DNA from: Trichobilharzia szidati
Lineage: Eukaryota; Platyhelminthes; Trematoda; Strigeidida; Schistosomatidae
Reading direction: 5' to 3'
Length of the DNA stretch: 64,000 nucleotides
Assembly: GCA_944472155.2 (NCBI GenBank)
Contig: OX235272.1
Coordinates: 87,178,020-87,242,019, forward strand
The translations under genes and the position numbers were made by a program. Below, in pieces: positions 10,801-21,600 of the stretch. Position 1 is the stretch's first letter; each line of letters begins with the position of its first letter. A model generated the notes under the pieces. It ran no database searches. It had not been told where the DNA came from and was given only the letters and a program-made list of their open reading frames with translations.

Positions 10801-13800
10801 CTTTAAGCAACTTAACTTGAGCAGTGAATCAGAAAAAGGAAGTTCACTCCGATAAACATACCTAAAGAGGCGAATATTAAAGCTAAGTGGCATATAATAA
10901 ATATTAGTTTATATGCCAGCAAGTGAAACTGTAATTCTATCTCCCGTGTTAAGTGGTATAACAGGATGAGCAATATTGAGGTTAGACTTCGTCCGAGTGC
11001 TAGGTAAGAATGTGAAGCTACATCGACTGAGATGGTTAGGACATGTGGTACGTATGCCTAGTCATCGCCTTCCTCGACGGGCAATGTTAGTTGACATAGG
11101 GTCAGGCTGGAAAAGAGCTAGCGACGGTCAAACCAAAACAAGGCTTCATCAATCAATGAAATCCACTACAGTTAGTTTAAGTCACGCAGGAAGGCATAGA
11201 CTTCCTGGCTGGGGTCCTCAGAACGGTAAAAACCAATGGCTGGAGACAATCGGTGATATGGCTCAAAATCGTTCTTAATGGCTGGTACAGATGCATCTAC
11301 TCCTTGTGACTTATAACTTCCAATGGAACTACATTATTCTTCGTTATTACTATTCCTTTTGTCTCATATCCCTGTTTACTGTCTGTTTTTGCATTTCTTT
11401 TACTTTCTTCTCTTGCTTTGTATGCTACATGGAGTGTGGCGACTTCAACTGCTTCACTCATTATACCAATATTCAAGAAGGGAGACAAGTCGTCATGTGA
11501 TAATCATAGGGGGATCAGCCTAACGAACATAGTTTCTAAAATCCTAAGCTCAGTAATCATGCACAGACTAAGCAGAACTCAGGAGGAACAAACGAGGGAA
11601 AATCAAGCAGGCTTTAGGCCAGGTAGAGGGTGCATAGATCATATCTTCACTCTCCGACAGATCCTAGAACATAGACACACTTTTAGGCGTCCAACAATTG
11701 CCATATTTCTTGACTTGAAGGCTGCCTTCGACTCCGTGGATCGAAAGGTACTATGGCAATGTTTGACTATGAAGGGAGTGCCAAGAAAGTACATTGCACT
11801 AATCAAGGCACTCTACTCAAACTCACGTAGCCGTGTAAGGGCTTACGGGGAATTGTCATCTGAATTGATAACAACCAGTGGTGTCCGTCAGGGATGTCCA
11901 CTTTCCCTATTTCTGTTTAACTTCATCATAGATATGCTAATGGAAGTATCCTTAACTGAACTTAACGACTTGTTACCAGGGAATAGTCTTATGGACTTAG
12001 AATATGCAGATGACATAGTCCTGTTAGGGGAGGATGCTGACAAAATGCAGAGTCTTCTGAACACCTTGAGCAGCAATCTTCGTATGTTTGGCATGCGATT
12101 CGCCCCTGTAAAATGTAAGATGCTGCTACAGGACTGGACTACGTCAACTAGCTTAGTGATAGGGAGTGAAGTGATAGAACATGTTGACCACTTCACCTAT
12201 TTGGGAAGTTGTATCAGCACCAACGGATTGATTGGCGACGAAATCTCAGCACGGATCCAAAAAGCTTGAGCTGCTTTCGCTCTATGGCTCTGAAACATGG
12301 CCAATACGAGTTAAAGACATGAGAAGGTTGACAGTTTTTGATCATAGATGTTTACGATCTCTTTCTCACGTTAGGTGGTATAATAAGGTAAGTAATGTTG
12401 ACGTTAGGCGTAGAGTGTTGGGCAAAGAGGGAAAAACAATCGAAGAGGCTATAAAGTTACATAGATTGAGATGGATAGGTCACGTGCTGCTCATGCCTAA
12501 CCATCGCCTCCCCCGACGGACGGGCATTACTAGCTGATATAGTTGCAGGTTGGAAAAGAGTAAGTGGTGACCAAACAAAAACATGGCATCCATCCATGAA
12601 ATCCTTGACAGTTGAACTGAGTCAGGTAGGGAGATGCAGACTTCCGGGTTGGGGCCCTCGGGACTCTAAGAATCAATTACTGGAGACAATAGGTGACATG
12701 GCTCAAAATCGTTGTCAATGGCTTACGCAGATGTATTCAGTCTCTGTAATCTTTCATATTACTTTCCACCATTACTCACTCTGTTTCACTCTTATACTTG
12801 TCAAAACTCTATTGATCCTCTTCACTCATTTTCTTGTCTACCTTTGTGTGCTATTTAGAACGTGGCAACTCGAACTGCTACATTTCGGTTCTATGCTGAA
12901 TCCAGACAGACATATTTATCTACAGTGGTATTATTAATATTTCTGTTTCTTCATATTGTTTACGTCACCAAGTGCAGCAACTTGAAATGAAACACTTGTT
13001 TGAAAGGCTTTAGACAGATTAGGCAGTCAGTAGTTGAACTACAACACAGTATTTACTAGAAACTCATTTCTATTTTTTTATGCATTGATAAGGTTTTGTC
13101 AAAACTATATGAGTTACTCTAATAGCAAGCTGACTGACGGAACTTACCATCCATGGCATATGCAAGTTTTGATTATTAGCTGCAGCAGGAGACGATGCCA
13201 CACTTGAACTAGTTTGACCAGAAGAAGTTGGTACATTCTCTGACTGTGAGTTGGTGGTTGCTGCCCGATTAGGCTGTTGTCTTTGCATTTCTTGCATTCT
13301 AGCCTCTCGAATAACATCCATACGACAAGTTGGACAAGTCTGTTGACGCTGGAACCATGAGCGTAAACATGAGACGTGGAAAATATGAGAACAGGGCAAT
13401 TTTTTCAAAGTAGATGTTGCAGCTTGTTGTGTATTATCCGTCTGAAGACTCATATCTTCACGACAAATTATGCAAACAGTATCAGAAGAGGCAGCCAAAT
13501 CCTCAGCAGTAGCATCCCGGAATACTGTGTTCATGTAGCGGATAGCACGACGTGACATCAATACATCCTTCGTGCAAGATAAGAAAATAAAAAATAGTGA
13601 GTGATTTTGTAAATCCAAAGATATAGTAAAGAAGACATTTTATTAACAATTAAGAAATTATGTAGTCACTAAGCTTTTAAGTCACGAAGACCCCATCCTA
13701 CAGATTAGTTAACTGTGTATTCGGCATCCATAGCAGCACATAAAAAAATAACTTCATCAAATACTCCGGGAATTCCGCATATTAGTCTGTGTCAAATAAG

Positions 13801-16800
13801 GCTTTAAGCCCCTGCCAATGCACTGCTAAACCTCTCTAGGCCGGTAGTAAGCTTGGTAAAGAGGTAAAGGTTGAGCATGAGGATGGCAATCCCATCCCAC
13901 AAAAAATAAAATCACTGTTACCGAAACTTCAAAGTCCAAGCTTGAAGCCATATGTCCCACTGAAAACACGAAGGAATAAGATTTTTTAAAATAGAGAAGG
14001 ACTGAAATATGGAGAAATACTGCCCATAATAGAACAAATATGAGCGACTATAAGTACGGAAACTAACGTCATATTACCCGTGAAACAAATATACTGTGAG
14101 TAATGTTAGTATAATGACGTTAAGAAATTCATTGGAAATATCCTTTTTCTTCACCTCAACAATACACCAATACCACTTTTTGAAAGAACCTTGACATAGT
14201 CATAGTGCATAGTTTACAAACCTGACTCCATAATGCCGATTTCTTCAAGCTACAGATTCGTTAATAAAATGAAAGAAACATCACAAAAACCACTCTCAAC
14301 ACTGAGTACAGTGAATTGCTACGATCGTATACCTAAGTAAAGCAGTAAAATACACTTCCTTATAATACTGCACTGTATTTCAATAAACATTATGTGAATC
14401 ATGTTACACAGGTAGAAAATTTATCTGATCAGAAGTTTGCTTTGGAATAACCTACTACTTCTGATTTTAGTTGAATCATTTTTTCATGGGCCACGAATTA
14501 GTATGAAGCAACCAACTTGTTTCTATGTATCGATTCAACACACCCCAGATACCACTAATTGGCTATTTCCTTTGTGAAGTTATTTTTACGTATTAACATT
14601 TAATTTCCATACTTCACAATCATGAGGTTAATGAAAACTGATACCGTTACTTGCTAATGTAGCTCGTGAATTATTACCACTAGTGGCACAACTTCGAAAA
14701 ATTGCAGACAAGAAAAAGTTTATAAAACGCTCAGTTATCAACTAATCAACTTAATTTTACACATGCGCCATCTCTGGTGTAGACGCGATATCCGACTGGC
14801 TGTCGACCAAAGGACGTGTGTATTGCTCAGCAGTTCGCTCTGTCCTCCTTTATGGCTGTAGGCGAGACATAGCCATTGAAAGTGGAAGAAATGAAAAGGC
14901 TAGCTGTCCTTGATCATAGGTGCCTGCGTTCTATTTCCCGTGTTAAGTGGTGTAGTAAGGTGAGCTTCGTTCGAGTGCTAAGTAAGGAGAGGAAATCAAT
15001 CGACGAGGTTGTGAAGCTATACAGATTGAAATGTTTAGGACATGTGTTACATATGCCTAGACATCACCTTCCTCGACGAGTGGTGTTAGCTGACATAGGA
15101 TGGATCAGGTTGGAAAAAAGCTAGTACTGGTCAAACCAAAACATGGCGTCAGTCAATGAAATCCACAACCTTCAGTTTAACCTAGCCATGTAGGGAGGTG
15201 TAGACTGGCTTCTTGTTTGGAGTCTCTGGCATTACAAAAACCAATGACTGCAGACAATCGGTGATGTGGCTCAAAATCTTTCTCAATGGCGCAGATGCAT
15301 TCACTCTTTGTGATTTATCATATCCAAAAAAGCTCCTTTGTTCTTCCATATTACTATTCTTTTCTCCTCACTCACACTTCCTTTTATTATGTCTCCTCTG
15401 AATCTCTCTTTTCTTGCTTTGTGTACTACATGGAGGGAGTGTGGCAATTGGAACCGCTGCACATTTGTGCAAAGTTCTACGTTGGAACCAGTCGGTCAGT
15501 GCTGCTGTATCTGGAAAGATAACTCCTGTTAAATTCACACAGATAAGAAATTAAGAGTAAATGTCAATGATAACAAACGAAAGTGAAGATGAAAAATGCA
15601 AACACAAATGTAACGTTTATACACAATGTCAAGAAAAAAACTTATTAGATATTAAAACTTACTCGAATAGCTTTCTTCAGTGATCTAACGCTAAGATAGA
15701 TTGGTCGTGCAATGAACAGAGGGAAAGGATGTAATGACCACATAATGAACATGAATTCAACATATACAGCCAACCGTATGAATCCAATGAAAATATCTAC
15801 ATAGAGAAGATATGTAGCTTTTTTACTCCATGACTGTTCTCGCATAGAATCGATTGAGTGCAAAATATACCGTATGGTAGTAGAAAGGAGACTTAACACC
15901 AAAATGAAGTACTGAAAGTGAAAAAAGAAAGAATCAAACAATGAAAGGTTTTTATGAGATAAATAACGGCACAGTCTACTTAGCTTAGGAAATTTATCAA
16001 ATCACTAATCTCCTAAAGAAATTATGAATCACACTGGAATACAGTAATAATTTGTGGTAACTGAAGAATGAGGAGAAGATCAATGTCGTTTTTTGGGAAC
16101 ACAATTTAGGCATTTAAAGCTGGTAGGTGAAGAGTAGTGGTTTTTGAAGCGCTGCCTACCACTAAGCATTTACTGTCATTTTATTAAACAACGCATACCA
16201 CAGCTGTTTGAAAAATCCGTTGTTTTCCAGTACGCACTTGTTTTTACTTATGCTGTCAAATTCGATTGGCATTAACATGGACTAATAACAAAGTGCAGAT
16301 TATGTACGATACAAATATTCTATAAGACGGGGAAGTAACACCCGTATACTAAAAAGAACGCTTAACTCTAGGTTGAAGCTTATCGACTCAGGATTAGTTA
16401 CAATAAGAAAGAACAGATAAGGTAATTTGATTTTACACATCTTATGGAATCAAGAGTGCATACTAAATATATAAAAAATACAATGAACGTAACTATGTTA
16501 CCGTCATCAACTTCGAATTACATCGGCGTCAAGTAGTTTGCAATTTCCTAAAGGATATGAATTAATAGTCAATGTCTTTATAAACGAGTAGTTTACTTAT
16601 GAAGCAGGTTGGCATGAGCCCCAAGAACAGCATGAATGAATAAGCTTCAATTCGACACAGTAAGAGTTGGTCGACCGTATGGGGTAACTCTCTGAAAACA
16701 AATTTCTGAACTCGTTTTTTATTTAGATGAATTAGACAGCCAAAAATTACGAGGATATTATTTTCAAGTATACCCCAAAATAAGGCCATAGTTTTGAATC

Positions 16801-17733
16801 ATAAAGCAACAAGCCACCCCGAATTATCTTGTATATGTCATGCTACCCATGACCACTTTCTTCGCATGGAGACGGGTACCTAATCAGTGAAGCCAAGAAG
16901 TAAGATTACCGTTAATCAAGGGACATCGATGAGCGTCAAATAGCAAGAATTAAGAGTGAAAAACCTAAGTATCTCTAACCGCCCAAACTGACAAGAATGA
17001 GAAAAAAGATTTTTGATAGGATAAATTAAAGTTTGTACAACACAAAATATATTATTGTTTGCTCACCTCAACCCCCAAAGCCAAGTGAACACTGAGTCCA
17101 TGGGTAGCAGGCCTCCAATAAGATGTTTTAATAAAGTATCCATCAATAAGCATAAGTAGAGTTATGAGCGCTACAAAGATAACAAATGAATAGTAGACTT
17201 ACTCATAATTCGCAGATGAAACAGGATACTGATAGCAGGCGTTCTTTCCATCTAGAACCCAATAACAATCATATGGTGTGCTTACATAATCAACTCTCTC
17301 TTCAATCAACCAGTGGAAAGCCCGAACGAACAAAAGTATGGCAAACAAGAACAGGAATTCAGTTCCCAGTTCATTTTGAAAAAATGCGAAAACCAAACAC
17401 ATGTCGAAGAATGCATACCATGACTGAGAAACAAGGTTCTAAAAACAGTTATTATACTGATTAAGACTCACATCCACTTCTGCTCTCTGAAGTCGACCGA
17501 AGAAGGCATAAGTGAGTGCTCTAACGAACAGAAACAGTATCACAACACATTGGAAAAGGAGAATCTGTAGAGAAATATAACAAGTTCAACTGAACACTTA
17601 CAGAAAGGGAAGGCTGGTTATTGGTGAGGTATACAACAGTCGGATAAAACTGCTTTTTTCGATAGTAGGTATTAGACACAATAATAGATGAAAGGATCAG
17701 ACTTGCAGAGGCTACGAGAGCGTACCTCATCAT
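7557..17733 (-). CDS. HRD1: HRD1/synoviolin ERAD E3 ubiquitin ligase, left copy (9 exons)
   Basis: Membrane RING E3 of the endoplasmic reticulum that ubiquitinates misfolded proteins retrotranslocated from the ER (ERAD). Exons on the minus strand: 17733-17602, 17564-17472, 17438-17286, 17251-17203, 17170-17067, 15911-15663, 13567-13148, 8620-8476, 7858-7557. Every junction is GT-AG and in phase, giving 1647 nt and 548 residues; human SYVN1 has 617. About six hydrophobic segments span residues 1-245. The RING-H2 ligands are C292, C295, C319, H321, H324, C327, C338 and C341. A Pro/Met-rich stretch (about 400-465) precedes a helical region (about 470-505) like the HAF-H domain of the family. The start is the first of two adjacent ATGs, aligned with the family's conserved N-terminus. 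The stop overlaps a good splice donor, so a tenth exon is possible. Introns 6 and 7 are filled with retroelements. Confidence 0.92.
7859..8475 (-). other. HRD1 intron 8
   Basis: 617-nt intron. It contains a (TA)n-like run at 8278-8315 and a degraded tRNA-like head around 8160-8225 (CCAATGGTAGCATGCTC and GGGTTTAATTC). No other feature was seen. Confidence 0.7.
8476..8620 (-). CDS. HRD1: HRD1 left copy, exon 8 (Pro/Met-rich)
   Basis: 145-nt exon encoding a Pro-, Phe- and Met-rich segment typical of the cytosolic tail of metazoan HRD1. The acceptor is a T-rich tract ending TAG just before 8620; the donor GTAAG follows 8476. It joins exon 7 in phase 0 and exon 9 in phase 1, keeping the frame across both junctions. 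It is too short and too proline-rich to stand out as an ORF; I identified it from splice sites and phase. Confidence 0.85.
8905..9105 (+). mobile_element. tRNA-derived SINE with hammerhead-like core
   Basis: A box GGTGGCTTAATGGTTTACG, B box GGGGTTCGAGCCCC (8985-8998), then CCGATGA and CTGGGACGAAACAGC. This is the hammerhead layout of 2060-2262, but the second base of the CTGATGA box is C, expected to weaken catalysis. It lies in HRD1 intron 7 of the left copy, antisense to the gene. Confidence 0.7.
9486..9732 (+). mobile_element. RTE-tailed SINE, left arm only, 12-bp target-site duplication
   Basis: Complete SINE with an A box (GGTGGCATAGTGGTTAGGACG), B box (GGGGTTCGATCCCC), RTE-like tail and A-run. 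It is flanked by ATGCGTGGTTCA at 9474-9485 and 9733-9744. The right arm near 63680 has the uninterrupted empty site, so this copy inserted after the arms duplicated. It lies antisense inside HRD1 intron 7. Confidence 0.92.
9775..10390 (-). mobile_element. RTE element B 3' fragment, interrupted by an element A tail
   Basis: Two pieces of an element B 3' end (9775-9820 and 10168-10390) are separated by 9821-10167, a plus-strand element A 3' end. The repeated AACTCTTTTT on both sides looks like the target duplication of the inner insertion. The same nested arrangement exists in the right arm (62995-63640), so it predates the duplication. Confidence 0.72.
9821..10167 (+). mobile_element. RTE element A 3' end, nested
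   Basis: Degenerate version of 49200-49575. It has the TTCGCTCGATACTGAAGAT start, a TGGAAGAGATCGTGTGAAGA stretch and the terminal TCTGTGTTCCAC plus TAATAATAA tail. No intact frame remains. Confidence 0.75.
10930..12905 (+). mobile_element. RTE-type element B: two head-to-tail pieces with reverse transcriptase
   Basis: 10930-11455 is a 3'-end fragment shared with the right arm (62480-61905). From 11455 an additional copy supplies the reverse transcriptase (frame 11418-12269): the Arg-Pro-Gly-Arg-Gly fingers motif, Phe-Leu-Asp-Leu-Lys-Ala-Ala-Phe-Asp (motif A), Arg-Gln-Gly-Cys-Pro (motif B) and Tyr-Ala-Asp-Asp (motif C, near 12003) are all present. The N-terminus and endonuclease are missing. 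An internal deletion near 12270 joins a stop to the Leu-Tyr-Gly-Ser-Glu-Thr-Trp motif in another frame (12232-12537). It lies in HRD1 intron 7, antisense to the gene. The right arm lacks the RT part. Confidence 0.85.
13148..13567 (-). CDS. HRD1: HRD1 left copy, exon 7 (RING-H2 exon)
   Basis: 420-nt phase-0 exon. It begins with the conserved Met-Ser-Arg-Arg-Ala-Ile-Arg linker and carries the complete C3H2C3 RING. The loop between the second and third zinc-ligand groups is about 12 residues longer than in human SYVN1 and rich in Gln, Thr and Asn. After the RING comes a Gln/Ser/Thr-rich low-complexity tail. The acceptor is an AAG just before 13567 and the donor GTAAGT follows 13148. The open frame continues beyond both splice sites by chance, so a naive ORF call overextends it to 13070-13618. 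Confidence 0.93.
13795..13990 (+). mobile_element. SINE tail fragment (RTE-tailed family), shared by both arms
   Basis: The body and tail of the 3173-3414 family without the tRNA head. The equivalent lies at about 60530-60700 in the right arm, so the insertion is older than the duplication. Located in HRD1 intron 6. Confidence 0.75.
13991..14785 (-). other. HRD1 intron 6, unique part (left)
   Basis: AT-rich intron sequence matching about 59700-60520 in the right arm. No coding or RNA feature was recognised. Confidence 0.6.
14786..15495 (+). mobile_element. RTE element B 3' end, shared by both arms
   Basis: C-terminal RT tail (motifs Asp-His-Arg-Cys-Leu-Arg-Ser and Leu-Pro-Arg-Arg, frame 14876-15124) and 3' untranslated region. 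The right-arm partner is 59000-59690. It lies in HRD1 intron 6 antisense to the gene. Several frameshifts make it non-functional. Confidence 0.8.
15663..15911 (-). CDS. HRD1: HRD1 left copy, exon 6 (membrane segments 5-6)
   Basis: 249-nt, phase-0 exon coding 83 residues. It completes the fifth hydrophobic segment, includes the conserved Lys/Arg-Tyr-(Ile/Val)-Leu-His-Ser and Trp-x-x-Lys-Ala motifs, and carries the sixth segment followed by the Phe-Pro-Leu-Phe...Arg-Pro motif. It differs from the right copy (58562-58810) at six positions, all synonymous by hand translation. Confidence 0.92.
15912..17066 (-). other. HRD1 intron 5 (left), empty of the right-arm insertion
   Basis: Intron of 1155 nt. 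Around 16135-16150 it contains the uninterrupted target site (CCACTAC context) that in the right arm holds the element at 57863-58330. No other feature was recognised. Confidence 0.7.
17067..17733 (-). other. HRD1: HRD1 left copy: exons 1-5 with four micro-introns
   Basis: Four introns of 37, 33, 34 and 32 nt (17601-17565, 17471-17439, 17285-17252, 17202-17171) separate five small exons. Reading through intron 3 adds residues absent from the family and reaches an in-frame TAA. Splicing it restores the conserved segment that begins Met-Glu-Arg after Val-Asp-Tyr, and puts exon 5 into the frame of the fourth membrane segment. The introns start GTAAGT, GTGAGT, GTAAGC and GTAAGT and all end in AG. 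Very short 5' introns are a known property of schistosome genes. Confidence 0.9.
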
Positions 17734-17890
17734 CAAGGTCAAACCACGTAGAACAACCTTGAACTTCAAATTTGTTTAGCAGAACAGAACAGGCCTAAAG
17801 GTTCCGCATCCGTTACTATTATAAATGTTCCCTATAAGCACACACAATTATTCCTTTTAATTCTTGATACTTGAGGAATTTAAAATGATT
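17734..17890 (-). promoter_or_regulatory. HRD1 left copy, putative 5' leader
   Basis: The sequence upstream of the HRD1 ATG is conserved with 56130-56277 in the right arm. A short upstream ATG is followed after four codons by a stop in this copy. No TATA box or trans-splice site can be assigned with confidence, so the promoter itself is not defined. Confidence 0.35.
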
Positions 17891-17995
17891 GGGAGTTGAT
17901 TATATGTGGTTTATAGTATATGAAGTGTTACGATCTTGTAGCTATTATAAGTAGAGTTGATCCTTTCACCCATTAGTCATGCAGTGTGCTCAATA
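17885..17995 (-). mobile_element. LTR-like dispersed repeat, internally deleted
   Basis: Partial copy of the repeat family also at 28030-28260, 33590-33860, 42340-42610 and 55835-56115. The right-arm equivalent keeps about 190 bp (55928-56119) that are missing here, which looks like a deletion in the left arm. Confidence 0.55.
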
Positions 17996-19162
17996 ACAGA
18001 TATAATCAGTGTAGATTATGTTGACTTAAAAAGGAAGAAGACGTAAAAAGAGATAGCTAACGAAATCGGAAATTGACATATTATAAATATATCAACAATA
18101 AGTGCAGTGTAAGCGAAATAGGTGTTGAAATACTACTCAGAGGGGTAGTGAAAGGGAGAATGTGAGGAATTAAAAAGATGAGTTAAGACGTGGAGTCATT
18201 CATAGTTTCAAGGGTTCCAAGGGGATAGGCCGTCAGAACTCAGTATTTATGTAGCTGCATAACCTTGATGTCTCCGCTTAAAGCGTCTGGTATAATAAGT
18301 ATCACAACTCAGTTGAGTGAAGAATTCCACAGTTAACAAGTCCCTACCATGAGAGAAGTAGCCTTGCCATACGCATTTAGCCCCTTTTTTCCCTAGTTCA
18401 CGAAAGCTGACGCCTGTTTTCGTAGAATATAAGAGATTATGAGGGATATCTTATGCCATTCTTATGCTTATATCGACCAAACTACAGAGTCCCTTAAACA
18501 ACCACTGTGCCATCATGGTAAGATTTTTCGGTAGAACAACTACTGTAATATTAGCTCCATAAAGATAAGTGATTTCTTCATTATGGAGAGATCTAACGAA
18601 TATCATTCAACAGCACTCTGGAAATAAAAAGCTTCCACAATGTCTTCAAGAACAAGCTAACCAAGACTTCTGCAGAAATTCACCAGATAGGTTTAACCTC
18701 CTAATGGCAACACAATTTGAAGAAGGGTTGTTACGTGATAAGAGAGAGTAACTGTCTGAGTAGAAGCCTTCGTCTCTGGTAAAGGCTTCATGAAGTGCCA
18801 AAGAAAAAGAGATGCTTTTGAAAGAGCTCAAAAGCACGAAAAGTGATAGGCTTTTGCCGTCTGCTGTAATCGAGCGGTCATTAGAGTCTCAAGGAGTGGT
18901 TCCACATGACAATACTGTCAAAAATGAAAATTTTGGGACACCTTATCTGACATCTTTTCGACTTTTCAAGGGAGTAGATAAGCTCTGGGTGTTCTGAGGC
19001 ATAACATGAGTTACTGCTTGACATCCTTAATGCTAGGCTAATATCAAGAATGACCAGTACAGCCAACGACATGTGAACTATGACAGCGAAATTTCAAGGC
19101 TTATTGCCTGCCAAACTTTTGAACACTGCTATGGCGACCTCTTTGTCATTACCAAGCCCTCG

Positions 19163-19361
19163 CAGTGTGTCAGTGGCACAGCGGTTAGGACTCTCGCCGA
19201 CCATGCACATGGTCCGGGGTTCGATCCCCTACCGACGCACACTTGATATCAATGGTCGGCCTGCAAAATTTGGGCTACCGATATCACATGCTGAAAATTC
19301 CATACTTGTACCGAAAATACGGTGTGGAATCAAGCTATAATCAAGATCAAAAAATTAAGCT
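19163..19361 (+). mobile_element. tRNA-headed SINE insertion, left arm only
   Basis: The head has an A box (AGTGGCACAGCGGTTAGGAC) and a B box (GGGGTTCGATCCCC) like the RTE-tailed SINEs, but a different body and tail. The right arm near 54660 continues without it. The boundaries are approximate because no clear target duplication was found. Confidence 0.7.
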
Positions 19362-20549
19362 CGTGGCAGCAGCACTCAACTTATTGCTAAGAGTTGTCAG
19401 TGTGGCAATAATGGAGGTCTTTTTGGAGCAGTAAAAGCCTTGGGGGAAGGTGAGAATAGCTGCTTTTCGTACTCACGTTCGTAAATTACAGATCTTAGGT
19501 GTAAATAAATGGTTTATGACCTGAATTAATAACACAGGTTTCGGAATACCACTGTCAGCAGATGATGGAGCAGTGAGCTGCACATGGTCCATATGTCATT
19601 GTGGTGAAACACGAGGACGATGTTTACAACCCTAATAACAACTTCAATGCAGCTTACAGAAACTAGCAGATATATAACGAAGTAGTGTGATAAGTCAAGT
19701 GGGTAAGATGTGGCCCGGTTAGGGTGAGGTCATCAGAAACTGTATTAAACTACTCCAGTGAAATGGGCAGTTCCCTAGGGTTGGCTACATATCACTTCCA
19801 TTTGGGGAAAATGGTACTGAGACAGCAGGTCTGTGTCCCTACTTGGCTGGCAAGAACCCTTGAGAATTTTCTCCGCCACCTCATGTTCCTGAATCATGCA
19901 CTTTAGCTCACCTCCTGGCTTAGATATCCACGTGTGTTCATAAATATTTGCTTTATCTCCCAGGTAGATGCGCATACGATGGACAGACCAAATAGCTCTA
20001 CAATATTCGCAACACCTTAGAGAAACCCGAGACCATCACACTCGATACCAGGAGTGACTCCAAAATTTAGAATTTTAATATGTGCATTTACCTGTTAGAC
20101 AACACGAATGTAGACACTATATCTTGGAGTTCATCTAACCAATACAGATTTTCCCATTCTGTGTTGGAACCGAAGTCCCCTCTGCTTCGTCAGCTACATG
20201 AAAAGACCATGAAAGACAAACTCGAAGCTCAGATGATGACAGAGAAATCTTGTACCGTACACCACATGCAGAAGCCAGTATAATAGTCAAAACAAGTGAT
20301 GCAAGAAGATGCTCGAAGACAAGGTTCCTGCGGGCACAGTAGAAAGGACTCTATACAGAGCAGGACCATTATGATCTGTGATCGCTGGGTCATTCAGGAG
20401 AACAATTTCGGAGAAAGTATATTACAATATGGGAAATGTGGCCATTTATATGATGTTCCAGTGGTTCAACTAACATCACCGGTGACTACGGTGAGATAAC
20501 TGAGATTTAGTCCACTGCTGTGTAACAAGTAGTAAAACAAAGAACCTAC

Positions 20550-20614
20550 TATTATTATTATTTCCTTTAGTTCCTAGAGGAACATAGGAAATAATAATAA
20601 TAAAAAGTAATAAT
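20550..20614 (-). mobile_element. 65-bp RTE-A tail insertion with 11-bp target-site duplication
   Basis: Flanked by AAAGAACCTAC at 20539-20549 and 20615-20625, while the right arm near 53460 has a single uninterrupted copy. The insert on the minus strand contains the last ~35 nt of RTE element A (TGTTCCTCTAGGAACTAAAG, GGAAATAATAATAA) preceded by a T/A-rich filler. It is strongly self-complementary. Confidence 0.85.
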
Positions 20615-21600
20615 AAAGAACCTACTGGTAAAATCCATATCACTTCTCAATAGTTAGCTGAATTTTCGGAAGACACAGCTGCAGGAGACTTAACGTGGCC
20701 ACAGCGAGAGACAGAGATTCGGAAACGAATATATCCTGCTTATGGATGCTCAAATCACAGATTGACTTATGGCACCGTCGCAGAAACGAATCGATGGGTC
20801 CACCGCTGCCAAACCCAACCAGTGTTTGATCGCCAGCTAAGGTGCATCAGAATTGTTACATTCAGACCAAGGTTCAAGTTCCTAAACACAGACATGCTAA
20901 ATTCTTGTTATCCGTAAATCAGCCTGAAGTGAAATAATAAAACGTAAGAATCGAGAGGTTAGGTCACTTCTTTAAAAGCTCTTACGTATCGGGTGAAATT
21001 TTGCGTGAGATATTCAACACATCGGTAACGGAGATATGGGGTAAACATCTGTCCAGGGAACTAGAAACCCACTTGTTGTTGACAGGAGTCGAGTAACGTC
21101 CGCCGAGTGATGTATGATTTATTCCAGAGTAGGATAACCCAATCTTGGCCAGCTTGCTAACTGGTCCTAAGTTCGGAAGAGTAATAAGAGTGTAAGCAAG
21201 CTGACAACCCTGTCGCTACTAAAAGTTCTAAGCAATTATGACATCACCAGTCCTAGTGTGAGGTTTGTGAAGTTGGAAACAAATTGCTATTAAATCATAA
21301 AAGCAATATATAACTCAAAAGGTAGGAAAGTTACCAACAGATACATTTTTGCACCTACGGACAACTAAGATCAAGGAAAGAACGACAGCTTGCCCAGACA
21401 AGGGTAAGTAGTAATGGATGAGACCCGAGCTAGATGGCGACATCAAAATAACTGTAGATGACATAAATACCAAATAAGGAGTAAAGAGACTCACGATGAA
21501 ATGGATGAGATTGAAGAACTCTTCACAGACGTTTGCACCTTCGGTGATTTGATGATTGAAGACAGCGTGTACAAGCACGAGGATTTGCAAGAATGGGTGT

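Larger units (their letters stand above)
17996..21600. other. Unassigned arm sequence, conserved in both arms
   Basis: About 3.6 kb present in both arms (right partner roughly 52440-55830) with no recognisable gene. Open frames are short, differ between arms and do not share motifs with the element families identified here. It is probably old decayed repeat. It contains the left-only insertions at 19163-19361 and 20550-20614. Confidence 0.5.
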
